DNA of 64,000 nt, taken from positions 1,054,001-1,118,000 of the forward strand of contig KN832870.1 of the NCBI GenBank assembly GCA_000827325.1. Direction: 5' to 3'. This DNA is from Oidiodendron maius Zn. Lineage: Eukaryota > Ascomycota > Leotiomycetes > Myxotrichaceae. Made by a program: the position numbers and the translations under genes. Shown here one piece after another: positions 22,049 through 32,497 of the stretch (position 1 is the first letter of the stretch; the number at the start of each line of letters is the position of its first letter). The notes beneath the pieces are model-generated. The model ran no database searches. It was not told the DNA's origin and saw only the letters and a list, made by a program, of their open reading frames with translations.

Positions 22049-22190
22049 ATGCCAAAACTGATGGAAGTGTTATCTAGATTAGTTCAGATATTATGCAGTA
22101 GAAGTAATAGAACGTCTGCACTCTTTGATAGCATATCTCACCCCCATGAGAATAAACTGCCTAGATGCATTTAACAGTCAGTGAGGTACC

Positions 22191-25145
22191 TTATCCACCA
22201 CACCCACCGCCCCCACCACATCCACCGCATCCACCTCCACCGTCTCCACCGTCTCCACCATCTCCACCATCTCCACCATCTCCACCGTCTCCACCGTCTT
22301 CACCATCAATTCCTCCCTCACAGGTTGCGCAGTTTGAAGCGCATCCAGTAACCCCCCCTTCAACTCCATCTATTGACGTATCCATCATCGCGTCCAGTGT
22401 GCTAACATTGTAACCCATATCAAAAACTTCAGCATCGGCTAAATTTGCGCCCACTGGCATCCCTCCGCCTGTACCTCCACCGATTTCATGCAGGATGGAC
22501 TGTATCTGTTGCCCGGAATACAACTTCTGCGCAAATTCAACGTCAGGCAGCTTGACTCTACCGTCTCGGAGCAGTTCGTATTCTGCCACTTTATCCTCGA
22601 GCTTGAGATGAGCCCACGAAGCAACGAAGTAGTGCTGATATTTCCCTTCGTCGTAGGTGTGACTGAAAGGTTGTGCGCGATGGATACCACCTAGTTTCAA
22701 CCTGTCCTTTGCTGGGTCAACTTGGTTGTGTAGCCAAGCAGTTCTCGCTCTGAATGAAGCATTTCCTGTCATTGCTGCGGCCGCAAGGATCAATTTCTCC
22801 TGGGCACACAGAACGAGGAGTCTATTTCTCATCCATGCGATGTCTGTCATGGGTGCCTTGTCGTCGTCTGGAGGATAGTTGTACCGATCTCTTGTCAAGT
22901 GCAATGATATAGTCGACCATGAATCAAAGGGGAAAGCCCAAACATGCTTCGCCAAATTACAGTCGCCGCAAGTCACCGGATACCGTCCAAAAGCCTCGGT
23001 GCAATCCCATGGGAAGAGGTCTTGATACTTATACAGATGCTTTCCAAATGTGCCCCAGTCATGCCAATATTCTTGCAAGGTGTCGATGATGTCGGCTTCG
23101 TCATGTCTCCCATATCTAAATCGGAGAAGGTATTCTTCCGTCAAACCCCTCGGCACGTCAAACTTTGACTTGATCTCCGGTTTCGTGTATCCAGCCGGCC
23201 GGCAGACGAAGCTCAAGAGGTACAACTTCGGTCCAGACTTTCCTCGGTCGTTGATTGGAGAGGGAGCGGCAGTAAGAGAACCGAAGATGTCTATATCAAT
23301 GAGGGCGTCACAAAAGTTCTGGCAATTGTTGCTCATCGGCGTCCACCTCAAGCTTGTTTTCGGGTCCAGCAGATGCGAGACAATACTCTCCAGGTAAATA
23401 GACAGTTGACTCCCAATCAGAACTTTTAGATCCTTAATCATTGGTTCGAGAAGGCACTTTAACCACTCGGCACGATCCCCAGGACTCAATTCATCATTGT
23501 CCAAAGCCTTGCTTGCAGCTACGAGACCATCGATGATCCCAGTCTCGAGTGATTTGTCGAGGAGCCCGGTGAACGGGGAACCAATTACTTGCTTCATGAT
23601 GGACTTGAAACGCTTTGGTTTTCCCCGCGGCCTGTCTTGCCACCAAATCTGTCGTGTGGGATTTTCATTCAGGGCGAGACACCTCGCTTTCTCGATGGGC
23701 TTTGGAGAGTGAAGGGTAGGACTATCTCTTAATGCAATAAGAGCCCCCCCTTTTGTACTAATATTTTGCTAGAATTAGTCAAGAGCTTTGCAGTCGTCTT
23801 ACATGCAGACTTACTGAGCGACACCATTCTCAATAACAACAGGGCCGATACGCAGCGCCATGTGGACATTTCCAAACGGATACTTCTCTGTATACCGTCT
23901 CAAGAAGAACGGAATATCCTCATGGGCCTCAGCCTCCTCGACCGCAACAGTAGTCCCCGATATCGTAGCTCTTTCCGGAGCTTGCTGACTCTGTTGCGTA
24001 ATGGTTTTTGGCCGATGTGCCTGTTTCTGCTTCATATTCTCGACACGCTGGTTATCCTCTCGCCTTTCACCAGCTAAATTTCTCTTGTTCTTTTGCATCT
24101 GCTTCTTCTGCTTCTGCTTCTTCCGGCTGGTGATTATTCGCATGCCGTTGTATTTCGCCTCGGCGACAATTTCTCCAAGCTTAAACAGGCCACATTCGAC
24201 CATTCCTGGCATGTGGGCTTTGCGGTGGTTGACATCTTTGCTAACCGGGAATAGAGTCAAGTTCTTCCCCTGCGAGTCGTAATGCGGTACGTTTTCGCAC
24301 AAGCAGATCTTCCGGCTGATACGAGGAGTGATAATTTCGTTTAGGATGCTGTGCTTATATACCTTCACGAACTCCGGCTTGTCGACAGCCTTTTCGCGGT
24401 AGCAATCCTCGCACATCTGCTCCGCAGATGTTTTTTTGCCGCGTGTTTCTGTTGATTGCTTGCAATACATGCTGCTACGGATGATGCTCTCGCAAGAGGA
24501 ACACCGCAAGGAAGTCAGGATGGGCATTCCTGTCTTGCTATATGCATGGAGTTGTAACTGAGGCACGGCAGGTCTCTTCCAGAACGACAAATTATCTAGC
24601 GGTGGGCGATGCTCAACCAACTTCTCAATATCTAGCAATCCAATTGCTTGAAGCAGCATCCTGGTCCGACGACGCAGCAGCGACTCAGATTCCTGCTTCC
24701 CGAGGGCCTGCCGAATTTCTGCTTTGAGTTGCGAACTCTTCTGCTCCGTAATCACACCTTGCGCACTCTGCTCCAATGCCAGGATGTAACCTTGATTGGC
24801 GCTTGGATTTACTTGATCTTTCATCATTCTAACCTGATCAGCGAATTCGCGGCTTTCTTCGCTGACCTGGTCGATGAACGTGTCGAAGCCATGGACGAAG
24901 TTGTCGGATTCGTCAACCAAAGTGATCTCACTAAGTCTGTGCGATTGCCACGTTTTGAGCGTCTCAAGGACGGATTCGAGTTCGTGCTCAACGCCGGCCC
25001 AGTACAACTGTTCTAGCTCGGCAAGTAGATGGTCCTTTGCTTCCCCGATTAGATACCATGGCCTGTCCTCGGAATCGGTGATGTTGCTGGACGATGACGT
25101 CGCGCCTCTGGAGAGGCGGATGAGAGGTAAGAGAGGAGCTCTCAT
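22191..25145 (-). CDS. Large protein of unknown function with Gly/Asp/Cys-rich tail, 955 aa
   Basis: ATG at 25145 (MRAPLLPLIRLSRG); the frame extends upstream only to a TTG. Exon 1 is 25145-23815, the intron is 23728-23814 (87 nt, donor GTAAGT, acceptor TTAAG), exon 2 is 23727-22191. The join gives ENGVAQ|DSPTLHSPKP in one frame. Seen: coiled-coil-like helices near residues 45-150, a cysteine cluster (LRCSSCESIIRSSMYC, CEDCY, CLCENV), a Lys/Gln-rich low-complexity basic stretch (KKQKQKKQMQKNKR), a conserved-looking WWQDRPRGKPKRFKSIMKQ, and finally about eight GGD units followed by GGCGGCGG-type residues up to the stop. A Gly/Cys tail like this is known from fungal GRDP proteins, and the divergent neighbour is a GRDP lacking it. 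Possibly a partner; no catalytic motif is visible. Confidence 0.75.
22197..22305. repeat. 9-bp coding minisatellite
   Basis: About eight tandem copies of CCACCRTCT (plus strand), preceded by more irregular CCACC units. They encode the GGD repeats and Gly/Cys tail of the minus-strand gene. Array length is likely to vary between strains because the units are near-identical. Confidence 0.8.
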
Positions 25146-25588
25146 TGTTGGGTACAATTATTTAAATCATCGAAAACACGGTGGAAAGATTTCAGTAGAC
25201 TGTAATCCCAGAGCCGGAGTAGTGGACCGCCCCGGGTTAGCAAAGATCAAGCTGCAGTCATGTGAAAAGATATTGCTTCCCCGTCAAATTCGAAATATTC
25301 TATTTTGATAAGTTCACTATTATAGGCGAGGCTCCATCGTATACCGGTTTGCCGAGGGTTGGGCACAAGGCAACGTGGCTGTGATATGCATGCACTGCCC
25401 CTCCAACAACCTGCTCATTTCTAAGCGTGATGTTTCACGGATGCGGCATTCAAGTTTTGGTGGCTTCCAGCCTCGGAGTGACTTCCCTATCTTCTCTGAC
25501 ATCTGCACTGGGGGGTATCTAGGATCCCAACTTCTATACAATTGCTTAAAGCAGTGGAACTTCAGTTCTCTAAGACGCCAGAAAACAT
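25146..25588. promoter_or_regulatory. Divergent intergenic region shared by two genes
   Basis: About 440 bp separate the ATGs of the 955-aa gene (minus) and the GRDP gene (plus), so the promoters must overlap and co-regulation is plausible. No clear TATA box or known operator was recognised; the first exon of the GRDP gene could begin slightly upstream of 25589. Confidence 0.4.
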
Positions 25589-27303
25589 ATGGTTTTATCT
25601 AGTGGCTACGGCCAGCACCAGCTTCACCAATGGAGCAGACAAGCGATCCAGCATCAAAAAAAAAGGTCCACATCATTGGAAGATACTACCAGCGTCCACA
25701 TTCCTGCCTATGGGACTGCTACTAGGTCTAAAGCTAATCCGAAAATTCCTGATCCGGGTCTATTTGACTTCAAGCCTGAAGCCTCGGAAAATGATAACAC
25801 AAGGCTTCCAAGTGTCGCGGAATGTGCCGCTCATCTGGAGCTCCTCGAAGCGTTTCATCACATCTACCTTAAGGTATCGTCGTCGACTGCTTTGGATAAT
25901 GTTCTCGGTATCAAACCAAAAAAACGAACAGTGTATCGAAAAAAATACCTCGGTTATCGCCGCGGACATTCTAGAGAAGAAGTCAAGCTGCGAGATACCA
26001 CGTTCCAGGAGAGAAGAAAGGCAAAATGGCCTCTCTACCTAACCCTCGCTGCCACACGGTTTCTTGCCTGGGCAGAGGTGGCGGAGAAAGAGCTGGAAGG
26101 ATTGATACCATCGAAAGACAGCTCGCTGCATTTACCTCCAATAGGTAGATTGAATCATGATTTTGCAGGGATTGTAATTAACATGATGCAGATGTTTTGA
26201 TGGTTTGGCATTCGTTGCTGCTGAACCCCCGTTGGTTTCGATCATTTGAAGGACGGCCCTTGAAGAACCTTTATGCCGCTCCATTCCCATGGAAGGAAAT
26301 TGTAAGTGATTTCCTTAGACATCTTCTGAGGAAAGAAGTTGGATAGTGCCAGCTAACATCTAATCTCGGGCAGCATAAAGCTATTGATGCTGATAAGATG
26401 AATTTCCCCTACAACCTGCCAACAGAAGCCATTGTTTGGTTTTTAGAGAAGACGGGTCTAGAGCCCAATCTCTTCGAAGCTCTAATAGCGAAAGGTAACA
26501 AGTCGACAAAAGTCCAGCAGCTCTTAGAACGGCACGGTGCCTCTGGCCATCACAATACCTCGCAGCAAGGCCTTGCCGTCGAAGATATCGATGCAGTGTT
26601 GAGAGCTCCAGGAAATTTAGATAGGCTAGAGATTAGGTTCCTTAAATGCTGCCGTGACGCCATCAGTAAGAATTCGACTGGCATAAAGCTCGTCGAAGCT
26701 GTTCAGCGACAGGCTTCTTTCGTTGAAAAAATGGACAAGCAACTATGGATCCGCAGCCCTGCCATCGAAGGGACGCTGAGCCGCGCGATCGACCGCTACA
26801 GCAAATTCTTGAAGCTCTTTAAGCTCTATCCGAATACGATGCTCGTGCCGACGCTGGACATTGACCTGGTATGGCACACACACCAATGCTCCCCATCTCG
26901 ATATGAGGCGGGAACAGTGATGATGGCTGGGCGACTGATTGATCATGACGACAAGATTGGGGCAGGAATACTCAACTCTGGGTTCACAAGGACCAAAGAT
27001 CTGTATCGCATTCGATTTGGCCAGGAGTATCAAGTCTGTAATTGCTGGGACTGCGAGGCATTGCTCTCTGCCATCAGCACTCAGAACTCGGGAACTCAAC
27101 CCGATAAAAGGGAAATAGCGCGCTATGTACATGAGAATGTAGCTTATCACCGTACGGTCGAGATAGTGAGGCGAAAGAGGCACACTCAGCCACCAATTCG
27201 CATCCAGAAGTTGCAAGGCACGGATCTATCATTCGTCACGCCAGGCAGGGCTGTTCAGGAACGTAAGCATCATGAATTCAAGAGGGCTATAGATGGCCGG
27301 TAA
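25589..27303 (+). CDS. GRDP-family protein (glycine-rich domain-containing protein-like, DUF1399)
   Basis: Exons are 25589-26144, 26192-26301 and 26374-27303. Introns are 47 nt (GTAGAT..GCAG) and 72 nt (GTAAGT..GGGCAG); frame is kept, 531 aa. Two GRDP hallmarks are present. PPIDVLMVWHSLLLNPRWF spans the first junction, which confirms the splice. PTLDIDLVWHTHQCSPSRY lies in exon 3, followed by a CNCWDC cysteine pair. The family name comes from plant glycine-rich domain proteins; the fungal members are common but biochemically uncharacterised, and some are mislabelled as dioxygenases. This copy ends at KRAIDGR without the glycine-rich tail seen in many relatives. An upstream in-frame stop (25571-25573) supports the ATG at 25589, though a 5' exon is not excluded. 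Confidence 0.8.
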
Positions 27304-28659
27304 TTATGCCGAGAGCACGTAGGTGGGAGGAAAGCGGCATTCAAGGCGAGGAGGATAAGGTATATTAAATGAATGAATGGAATATCGCAGAAGATAAAGT
27401 TGTTGGCCGGAAGCAAACATGAGGCGCATTATCTTTGTAGGAAACAATTGACGCACTATACAATAAGTCGCGCGGTCATTAGTACCTCTGATATTAATTT
27501 ATTGCACAGTTCCCTTGACGCCGAAATAAGTATTTCAAGATGCAAATTGTAAAATTACCATTGGCCTCACAGTCCTGAATTTGGCCTCTCCAGAGCCGAC
27601 ATCGTGTCTGCATGTGGGAGGAGTAGTCTGGACTTCTAGAGGAGGGTCGACTACTAGCGGGATCTATAGGCGCAGTTCCTAAGCTGCTTCTACTGCTATA
27701 TATATCTCTTAAGAGCCATATCTAGACGGCTATAAGACTAAGGGGCTACTTGTTAGTAGAAACACGTTATAGTCCTAGTGGCATTAGCTACCTGTATGGA
27801 TGCTGGGCTCTAGGAGCAGGTGCAGGCGCTTAACTAGGAAGGAGATCCCTAGGGAGAAGGAGAATGAATAACCATTGTCGAAGATGACAACTTATTTTTA
27901 ATATAAAGTTCACCTTTTCAAGTCCCGATCTTCGTCTCGCCGGGTCGGGCGTGTCTAGATCACAGGCACAGGTCCCGCACACAAGCGAACTGATTTTATC
28001 ATGTAGCTGCGATGACTTCATATAATGTGAGTTTGGGGATCGAAGCAGCAACCAGAATTGTAAGTCTTGACACTCGTTTCTAGGGACCAAGAGGCACCAC
28101 GGCAACGGAGTCGCAGGGCTTTCACGATATGTGCGCTGTAATTTCACGAGCGCAGACAGAGGCCCTTCCAGTGGACTACCCAAGCTTCGCACGACCAGCT
28201 ACAATACTTGTGATGTGGCTGTCGGCCTCTGTATCACATATTATTTACTTGTATGGAGCCTGCTCTGTGTTGCAGCCTGGACAGGTTTGGGTGATCCTAC
28301 GCGACTGCGCCACATTTATGATTGTGGCTATTCAGGTCTGTGGCTGACGCAAGGCTTCCTTAAGCGACAATCTCTCTGGACTGGCTCGAGGGCCTCTGTC
28401 GTCCTAATCAAGACGATTGAAAGGGTAACTCAACCTCCTGAATCTACCCACTGCTAAGCTTTAATATCAATATGCCTCCTATCAATGGCGTTGTAGACGG
28501 CTCTGTGGCGCCAATTCCGCCGATTAGGGGGCTAGTTACATTGGAGATCAAATGATTGAAGAGGAACAAGACCGACGTGAGCGAATGCATGAAGCTGTAG
28601 ATCAAATCAAGGACTCTAATAATAGGAAAGTAAATGATTAATTAACAGCCTTGGACAAA
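27304..28659. other. Region without a supported gene
   Basis: 27590-27840 is TA-skewed and repeat-like. Overlapping frames near 27830-28457 on both strands have no recognisable motifs. At about 28553-28646 a plus frame reads QMIEEEQDRRERMHEAVDQI, a charged helical fragment ending at TGA/TAA; it is too short to assign. Confidence 0.4.
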
Positions 28660-28722
28660 AGCGTGATAGTGGCCTCCACTCCCCTTTCGGCGGCTCACGA
28701 AAACAGCGGTTTCCGACCAGAT
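28660..28722 (-). pseudogene. Out-of-frame terminal ankyrin repeat of the HET-ANK gene
   Basis: Just past the stop of the HET-ankyrin gene the minus strand still encodes ankyrin-like sequence in another frame: ESGRKPLFS, stop, AAERGVEATITLL. Compared with the in-frame repeats (TPLSWAARNGHEA), the stop stands where Trp is expected (TGG to TGA). The gene therefore once continued at least one repeat further and was shortened by a frameshift. Confidence 0.6.
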
Positions 28723-30198
28723 TCAGTATTCTTCTGTCGCGAGCAGCAGCTTGACGACGGTCTCATGCCCGTTCCGAACAGCCCACGACAGCGGCGTCTG
28801 GCCAGCCTCATCCATCAAATCGACCAGGACCTGGCCAGTCGCGAGCAGCAGCTTGACGACGGCCTCGTGCCCTCTCTCAGCAGCCCAAATCAGCGGCGTC
28901 CGACCGGCCCCATCCTTCAAGTCGACCTCGACCTGGCCCGTTGCGAGCAGCAGTTTGACGACGGCCTCGTGCCCGTTCCGAGCAGCCTGTGACAGTGGTG
29001 TCTGACCGTACTTATCCTTGAAGTCGACCTCGACCTGGCCCGTCGCGAGTAGCAGCCTGACGATGGCCTCATGGCCGTTTCGAGCAGCCCATGACAGCGG
29101 CGTCCAACCGGTCTCATCCTCTAAGTTGACCTCGATCTTATCCATTGCAAGCAGTCGCTTAATTATTGTCTCCTGCTCATCCTTTGAAGCACTCCTAAGA
29201 ACTGTGCTACTTAATGAATCTAAACTTTGTAAAAAAACCAGCAATGTCCAGTCAAGAAATTTGAAAAGTGAACCATATAGCTCTGTATGAAATAGTAAGA
29301 ATGAAGTCGTATTACAGAGTACTTGAAGTAATGGTTTCTCATAGTCTGGCAATAGTCCGTTACGGGCATCGGATGATATACCTAGCAAGGCGTAAACAAA
29401 ATCCCGATCGTCGGTGGCCTCGCTATTCCGAAATTTCTTTAGTAGAGTATGAAGGTCCCGCTTATCCTTCCACCAAGATGTTTGTCGCGAGGAGCCTGGC
29501 ATTATATCTAGAACGGCTTGGCAACAAGGATCCGGTTGTAATCCTAGTAAACTCGGTACCTGAGCGAAAGTTGACGCTGAGATAGAATTTTTACCGCAGA
29601 GGACCTCAGCAACTCGAGCATTGGCAATTTCTTGCAAGATCCAAATTCTCCGAAACCATGGCCGGCTTGATAATAACTCCATACCCTCATAACATCCGGC
29701 TGGGCAAGCGTCCATCCGAAATCGAGCCAATTCTCTCCAGTCACCTTCCTTCTTAGTAAAAATCTGGTGCAGGGGTTTCATAGAATCCATAATAAGGTCA
29801 GTCTCCTTAGTACCTTCTCCTAACCAAATAACGACTCGTTCAGCGTTCCGGTATATATGGCCCATTTGCAGAACTTGATATCCTCTCTCTTTATGGTCGT
29901 CTTGATTAATGCAAATAGCATCAATCCACAAATATCGTGATTCATATTTAGAGCGTATTTGTTGAAGTGCCTCGTATGCGTTTAGAGTAATATCCATTGC
30001 GGTTCCATCGACCGTAATTGTAGCTGGTTTTCTTGTATTTCCCCATGTATATGATAATGCATCGTAAGGTATACTCTCTTCAATCCATCCTTCAATAAGC
30101 TCGCATTGAATATCATCTCCCAGGTTACCTTTAAGAATCTTGAGAAGTCTAATAGAAGGTTTGTTGGTGTCCAGTGGTTGATATTCGTATGCGGCCAT
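28723..30198 (-). CDS. HET-domain protein with near-identical ankyrin repeats, 491 aa
   Basis: ATG at 30198 (MAAYEYQPLDTNK), single exon, stop at 28723. The HET domain is complete in residues about 40-200: IPYDALSYTWGN, RYLWIDAICINQDDHKERG, MGHIYRNAERVVIWLG and RPWFRRIWILQE are all present. A linker follows (DRDFVYALLGI), then four ankyrin repeats of 34 residues, residues about 355-490, each close to VEVDxKDxxGxTPLSWAARNGHEAVVKLLLATGQ. HET proteins mediate heterokaryon or allorecognition cell death; ankyrin repeats are the likely recognition part. The start is supported by the canonical short N-terminus before YxPLD. The last repeat ends abruptly at LLLATEEY and coding similarity continues downstream out of frame, so the C-terminus is probably shortened. 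The HET core itself looks functional. Confidence 0.85.
   Translation of the reverse strand: MAAYEYQPLDTNKPSIRLLKILKGNLGDDIQCELIEGWIEESIPYDALSYTWGNTRKPATITVDGTAMDITLNAYEALQQIRSKYESRYLWIDAICINQDDHKERGYQVLQMGHIYRNAERVVIWLGEGTKETDLIMDSMKPLHQIFTKKEGDWRELARFRMDACPAGCYEGMELLSSRPWFRRIWILQEIANARVAEVLCGKNSISASTFAQVPSLLGLQPDPCCQAVLDIMPGSSRQTSWWKDKRDLHTLLKKFRNSEATDDRDFVYALLGISSDARNGLLPDYEKPLLQVLCNTTSFLLFHTELYGSLFKFLDWTLLVFLQSLDSLSSTVLRSASKDEQETIIKRLLAMDKIEVNLEDETGWTPLSWAARNGHEAIVRLLLATGQVEVDFKDKYGQTPLSQAARNGHEAVVKLLLATGQVEVDLKDGAGRTPLIWAAERGHEAVVKLLLATGQVLVDLMDEAGQTPLSWAVRNGHETVVKLLLATEEY
28740..29145. repeat. 102-bp tandem repeats encoding ankyrin units
   Basis: Four direct repeats with a 102-bp period (for example GCGAGCAGCAGCTTGACGAC recurs at about 28740 and 28840) code for the ankyrin units on the minus strand. 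High identity between copies indicates recent duplication or conversion. Confidence 0.8.
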
Positions 30199-30960
30199 TT
30201 ATATGCTTCAAAGGGAGGGCTTGGAAGTAAAGAATGTGCTAGCGTGCCGGTAGAGTCCTAGGGGGAGGTGGTTAGCCTAGGTATTGAAAAAGTCAGCAAG
30301 TTTTGAAGACGACTGAGATTAGGTAAAACCAATGTATAAGCTTCTGGGCAGAAGGGGGGAAAGTTGGAGCTATGGTGTGCGAAGAGGAATATTCAAATTA
30401 CGCAAATCGGTCAAAGTGAAGATTAGAGTCTTCGCGGTCCAAAGAACTGCACGCTTGCTGCTAAACGAAGGCAAATGAAGTTGAAATTGTAGAGCCTCGC
30501 GATGTGCCTAGCGATGTAGCCCCCCAACGAATGCTTAGGCAGTAGTAGTTTGCATTCTCCCGTATCGCTAAGCCCAGTTCAAGCACGTAACGAGTAAATC
30601 TGCAGCCAGCCTGTGCGTTTCTGATGTTCAGCCTAGCCAATGCGCTCAGCCTCATCCTGCGCCACGCTCGAATGAAAATTCGAGTTACATACATTACTTT
30701 CAAAGTAAGTTTGAGGGGAAGCTGATTTCGTTAATGATTGTTACTAAACACTCTCTGCTATTTTTGTTGGCCCCACATTTTCGGCCGCCAAGTTCTATTA
30801 TGGCTAGCTGAATTCCAGGTTCCTTTGTTTCCTATGAAATCGTTACCATCACACATTAATAGACCTTACCTCAAGTCTCGCTGTTTCTATAGAGACTTGC
30901 TCCGAAGTTAAACACTTCAAACTTCATCCTTCATCCTTCTCACGATCTACTGAACCACCA
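30199..30960. other. Spacer upstream of HET-ANK gene and of the PGM pseudogene
   Basis: No gene recognised. A minus frame at 30461-30703 lacks motifs. This interval should hold the HET-ANK promoter, but no defined element was recognised. Confidence 0.4.
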
Positions 30961-32497
30961 TTGATCACCAAAAGAGTTATCTCTGTGAAATGCCCCTCTC
31001 TGTACAGCTCATGGAACAGGTGCCTCTTCTCTAATTACTCTCCTGTCAGGCTGTGCACAACACCGACACCGCACCGCTCGCGACAAATAGCCGCAGTTGA
31101 GAACAAAGTCGTCCTCATGGTCATTGATGGTTGGGGAATTCTGAGCGAGTCGTCGCCTAAAGATGGAGATGCAATCGCGGCAGCAGAGACGCCGGTCATG
31201 GACGCCCTCTCCAAGAACGCCGAGGGCTACACTGAAGTCGAGGGATCCTCTCTTACCGTCGGTCTGCCCAAAGGCTTGATGGGTAATTCTGAAGTTGGAC
31301 ATCCGAACATTGGCGCTGGAAGAGTGGTGTGGCAAGATGTAGTCCGCATTGACAAGATTATTAAGAAAGGCGAGCTAGGCCAGAATGATTTTATTGTCAA
31401 GACTTTTAAGGCAGCAAAACAGGGAACTAGCCGTCTCCACTTAGCTAGCTTAATCTCCGATGGAAGTGTCCACCCTCAGCAAGATCATCTCTATGCTCTC
31501 ATAAAAGTTGCCAAAAAACTCGAAATCCCTCACGTGTATATCCATTTCTTCGGCGATGGACGGGATACTGACCCTAACTCTGATGTAGGATACATGAAAA
31601 GCCTCTTGCAGTTGTGCTAAGGGCAATGTGTGTCAGTGAGGGCGAAGGGAGTAGTGACCCGATTAAGGCCACTAAGGAGAGATACGAGAAGGGCGAGACT
31701 GACGAGTTCTTGAAGCCAATTATTGTTGGCGGCAAGGATAGCCGGGTCCAAGATGGCGACCAAGTTTTCTTCTTCAGCTACCGGTCTAATCGTGTACGAA
31801 AGATCACCCGACTTCTTTGCGACGTCAACCGCTTGCCTTTAGAAGATTTTCCTTACCCAAAGAACGTCACCTTGACTACCATGATACAATACAAGCTAGA
31901 CTACCCATTTACAATTGCTTTTAAACTACGGCATATGCGCAATGTCCTAGCTAAGACCCTCGGAACACGAGGCATTAACCAAGTCCACGTTATAGAGACT
32001 AAGAAGTATACTTATGTAACATTCTTCTTTAACGGAGGTGTTGAGAAAGTGTTCCCTTTAGAGACTCGGGATGAGAATAAACAGCGATCTTACCTATAAT
32101 GAGATGAGTGCTATAGGCGTCGCAAAGCAGGTCTGCAAAAGAGTGTCGGAAGGCAAATTCGAGTTTGTCATGAATAACTTCGTGCCTCCTAATATTGTTG
32201 GATACACTAGTGTCTACAAGGACGCCATTGTTGGGCCTGCAAGAAAGAAGGTTATATCCTTTTCATCACTTCCGACCAGGGAAATGTCGAAGAGATGAAA
32301 TTCCCAGATGGAAAGCCTAAGACCTTGCACACTGCCAACAAGGTTCCCTTCATCATGGCTAACGCGCGTCCAAAGGCTGGAGTCTCGCACAGACAACCGA
32401 AGGCGTCCTCAGCGACGTGGCCCCAACGATCCTCGAGGTCATAGGCCCAAAGCATCCCAAAGAGATGACTAGTCGCAGTCTCCTGGCCAAGAGTTAG
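30961..32497 (+). pseudogene. Cofactor-independent phosphoglycerate mutase, decayed copy
   Basis: Similarity to iPGM runs through at least four frame segments. The start has VVLMVIDGWGILSE (metal-binding Asp retained) and GLMGNSEVGHPNIGAGRVVW with the phospho-acceptor Ser. The segment ending IHFFGDGRDTDPNSDVGYM then breaks. About 30-40 residues normally following (the DR..RW.R region) are missing before KATKERYEKGETDEF. Further on come VFFFSYRSNRVR, FFFNGGVEKVFPLE, then in a shifted frame KFEFVMNNFVPPNIVGYTSV, and finally ILFITSDQGNVEEMKFPDGK and GVLSDVAPTILEVIG to a normal end at 32497. Metal-ligand histidines are lost: VGHTG reads VGYTS and TSDHGN reads TSDQGN. No ATG fits the start. iPGM is a glycolytic enzyme of filamentous ascomycetes; this must be an inactive extra copy. 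Confidence 0.85.

Noticed and set aside
22165-22413. Proline-rich plus-strand frame (PPSPPSPP)
   Set aside because: Reverse complement of the GGD/Gly-Cys coding minisatellite of the minus-strand gene, which is supported by a long spliced frame.
25542-26042. Second plus frame overlapping the first GRDP exon
   Set aside because: The 25589 frame joins through splice sites into the GRDP motif; this one does not.
28740-29145. CRISPR-like look of regular repeats
   Set aside because: The 102-bp period encodes ankyrin units in frame, there are no spacers, and the organism is a fungus. The same holds for the 126-bp WD40 arrays.
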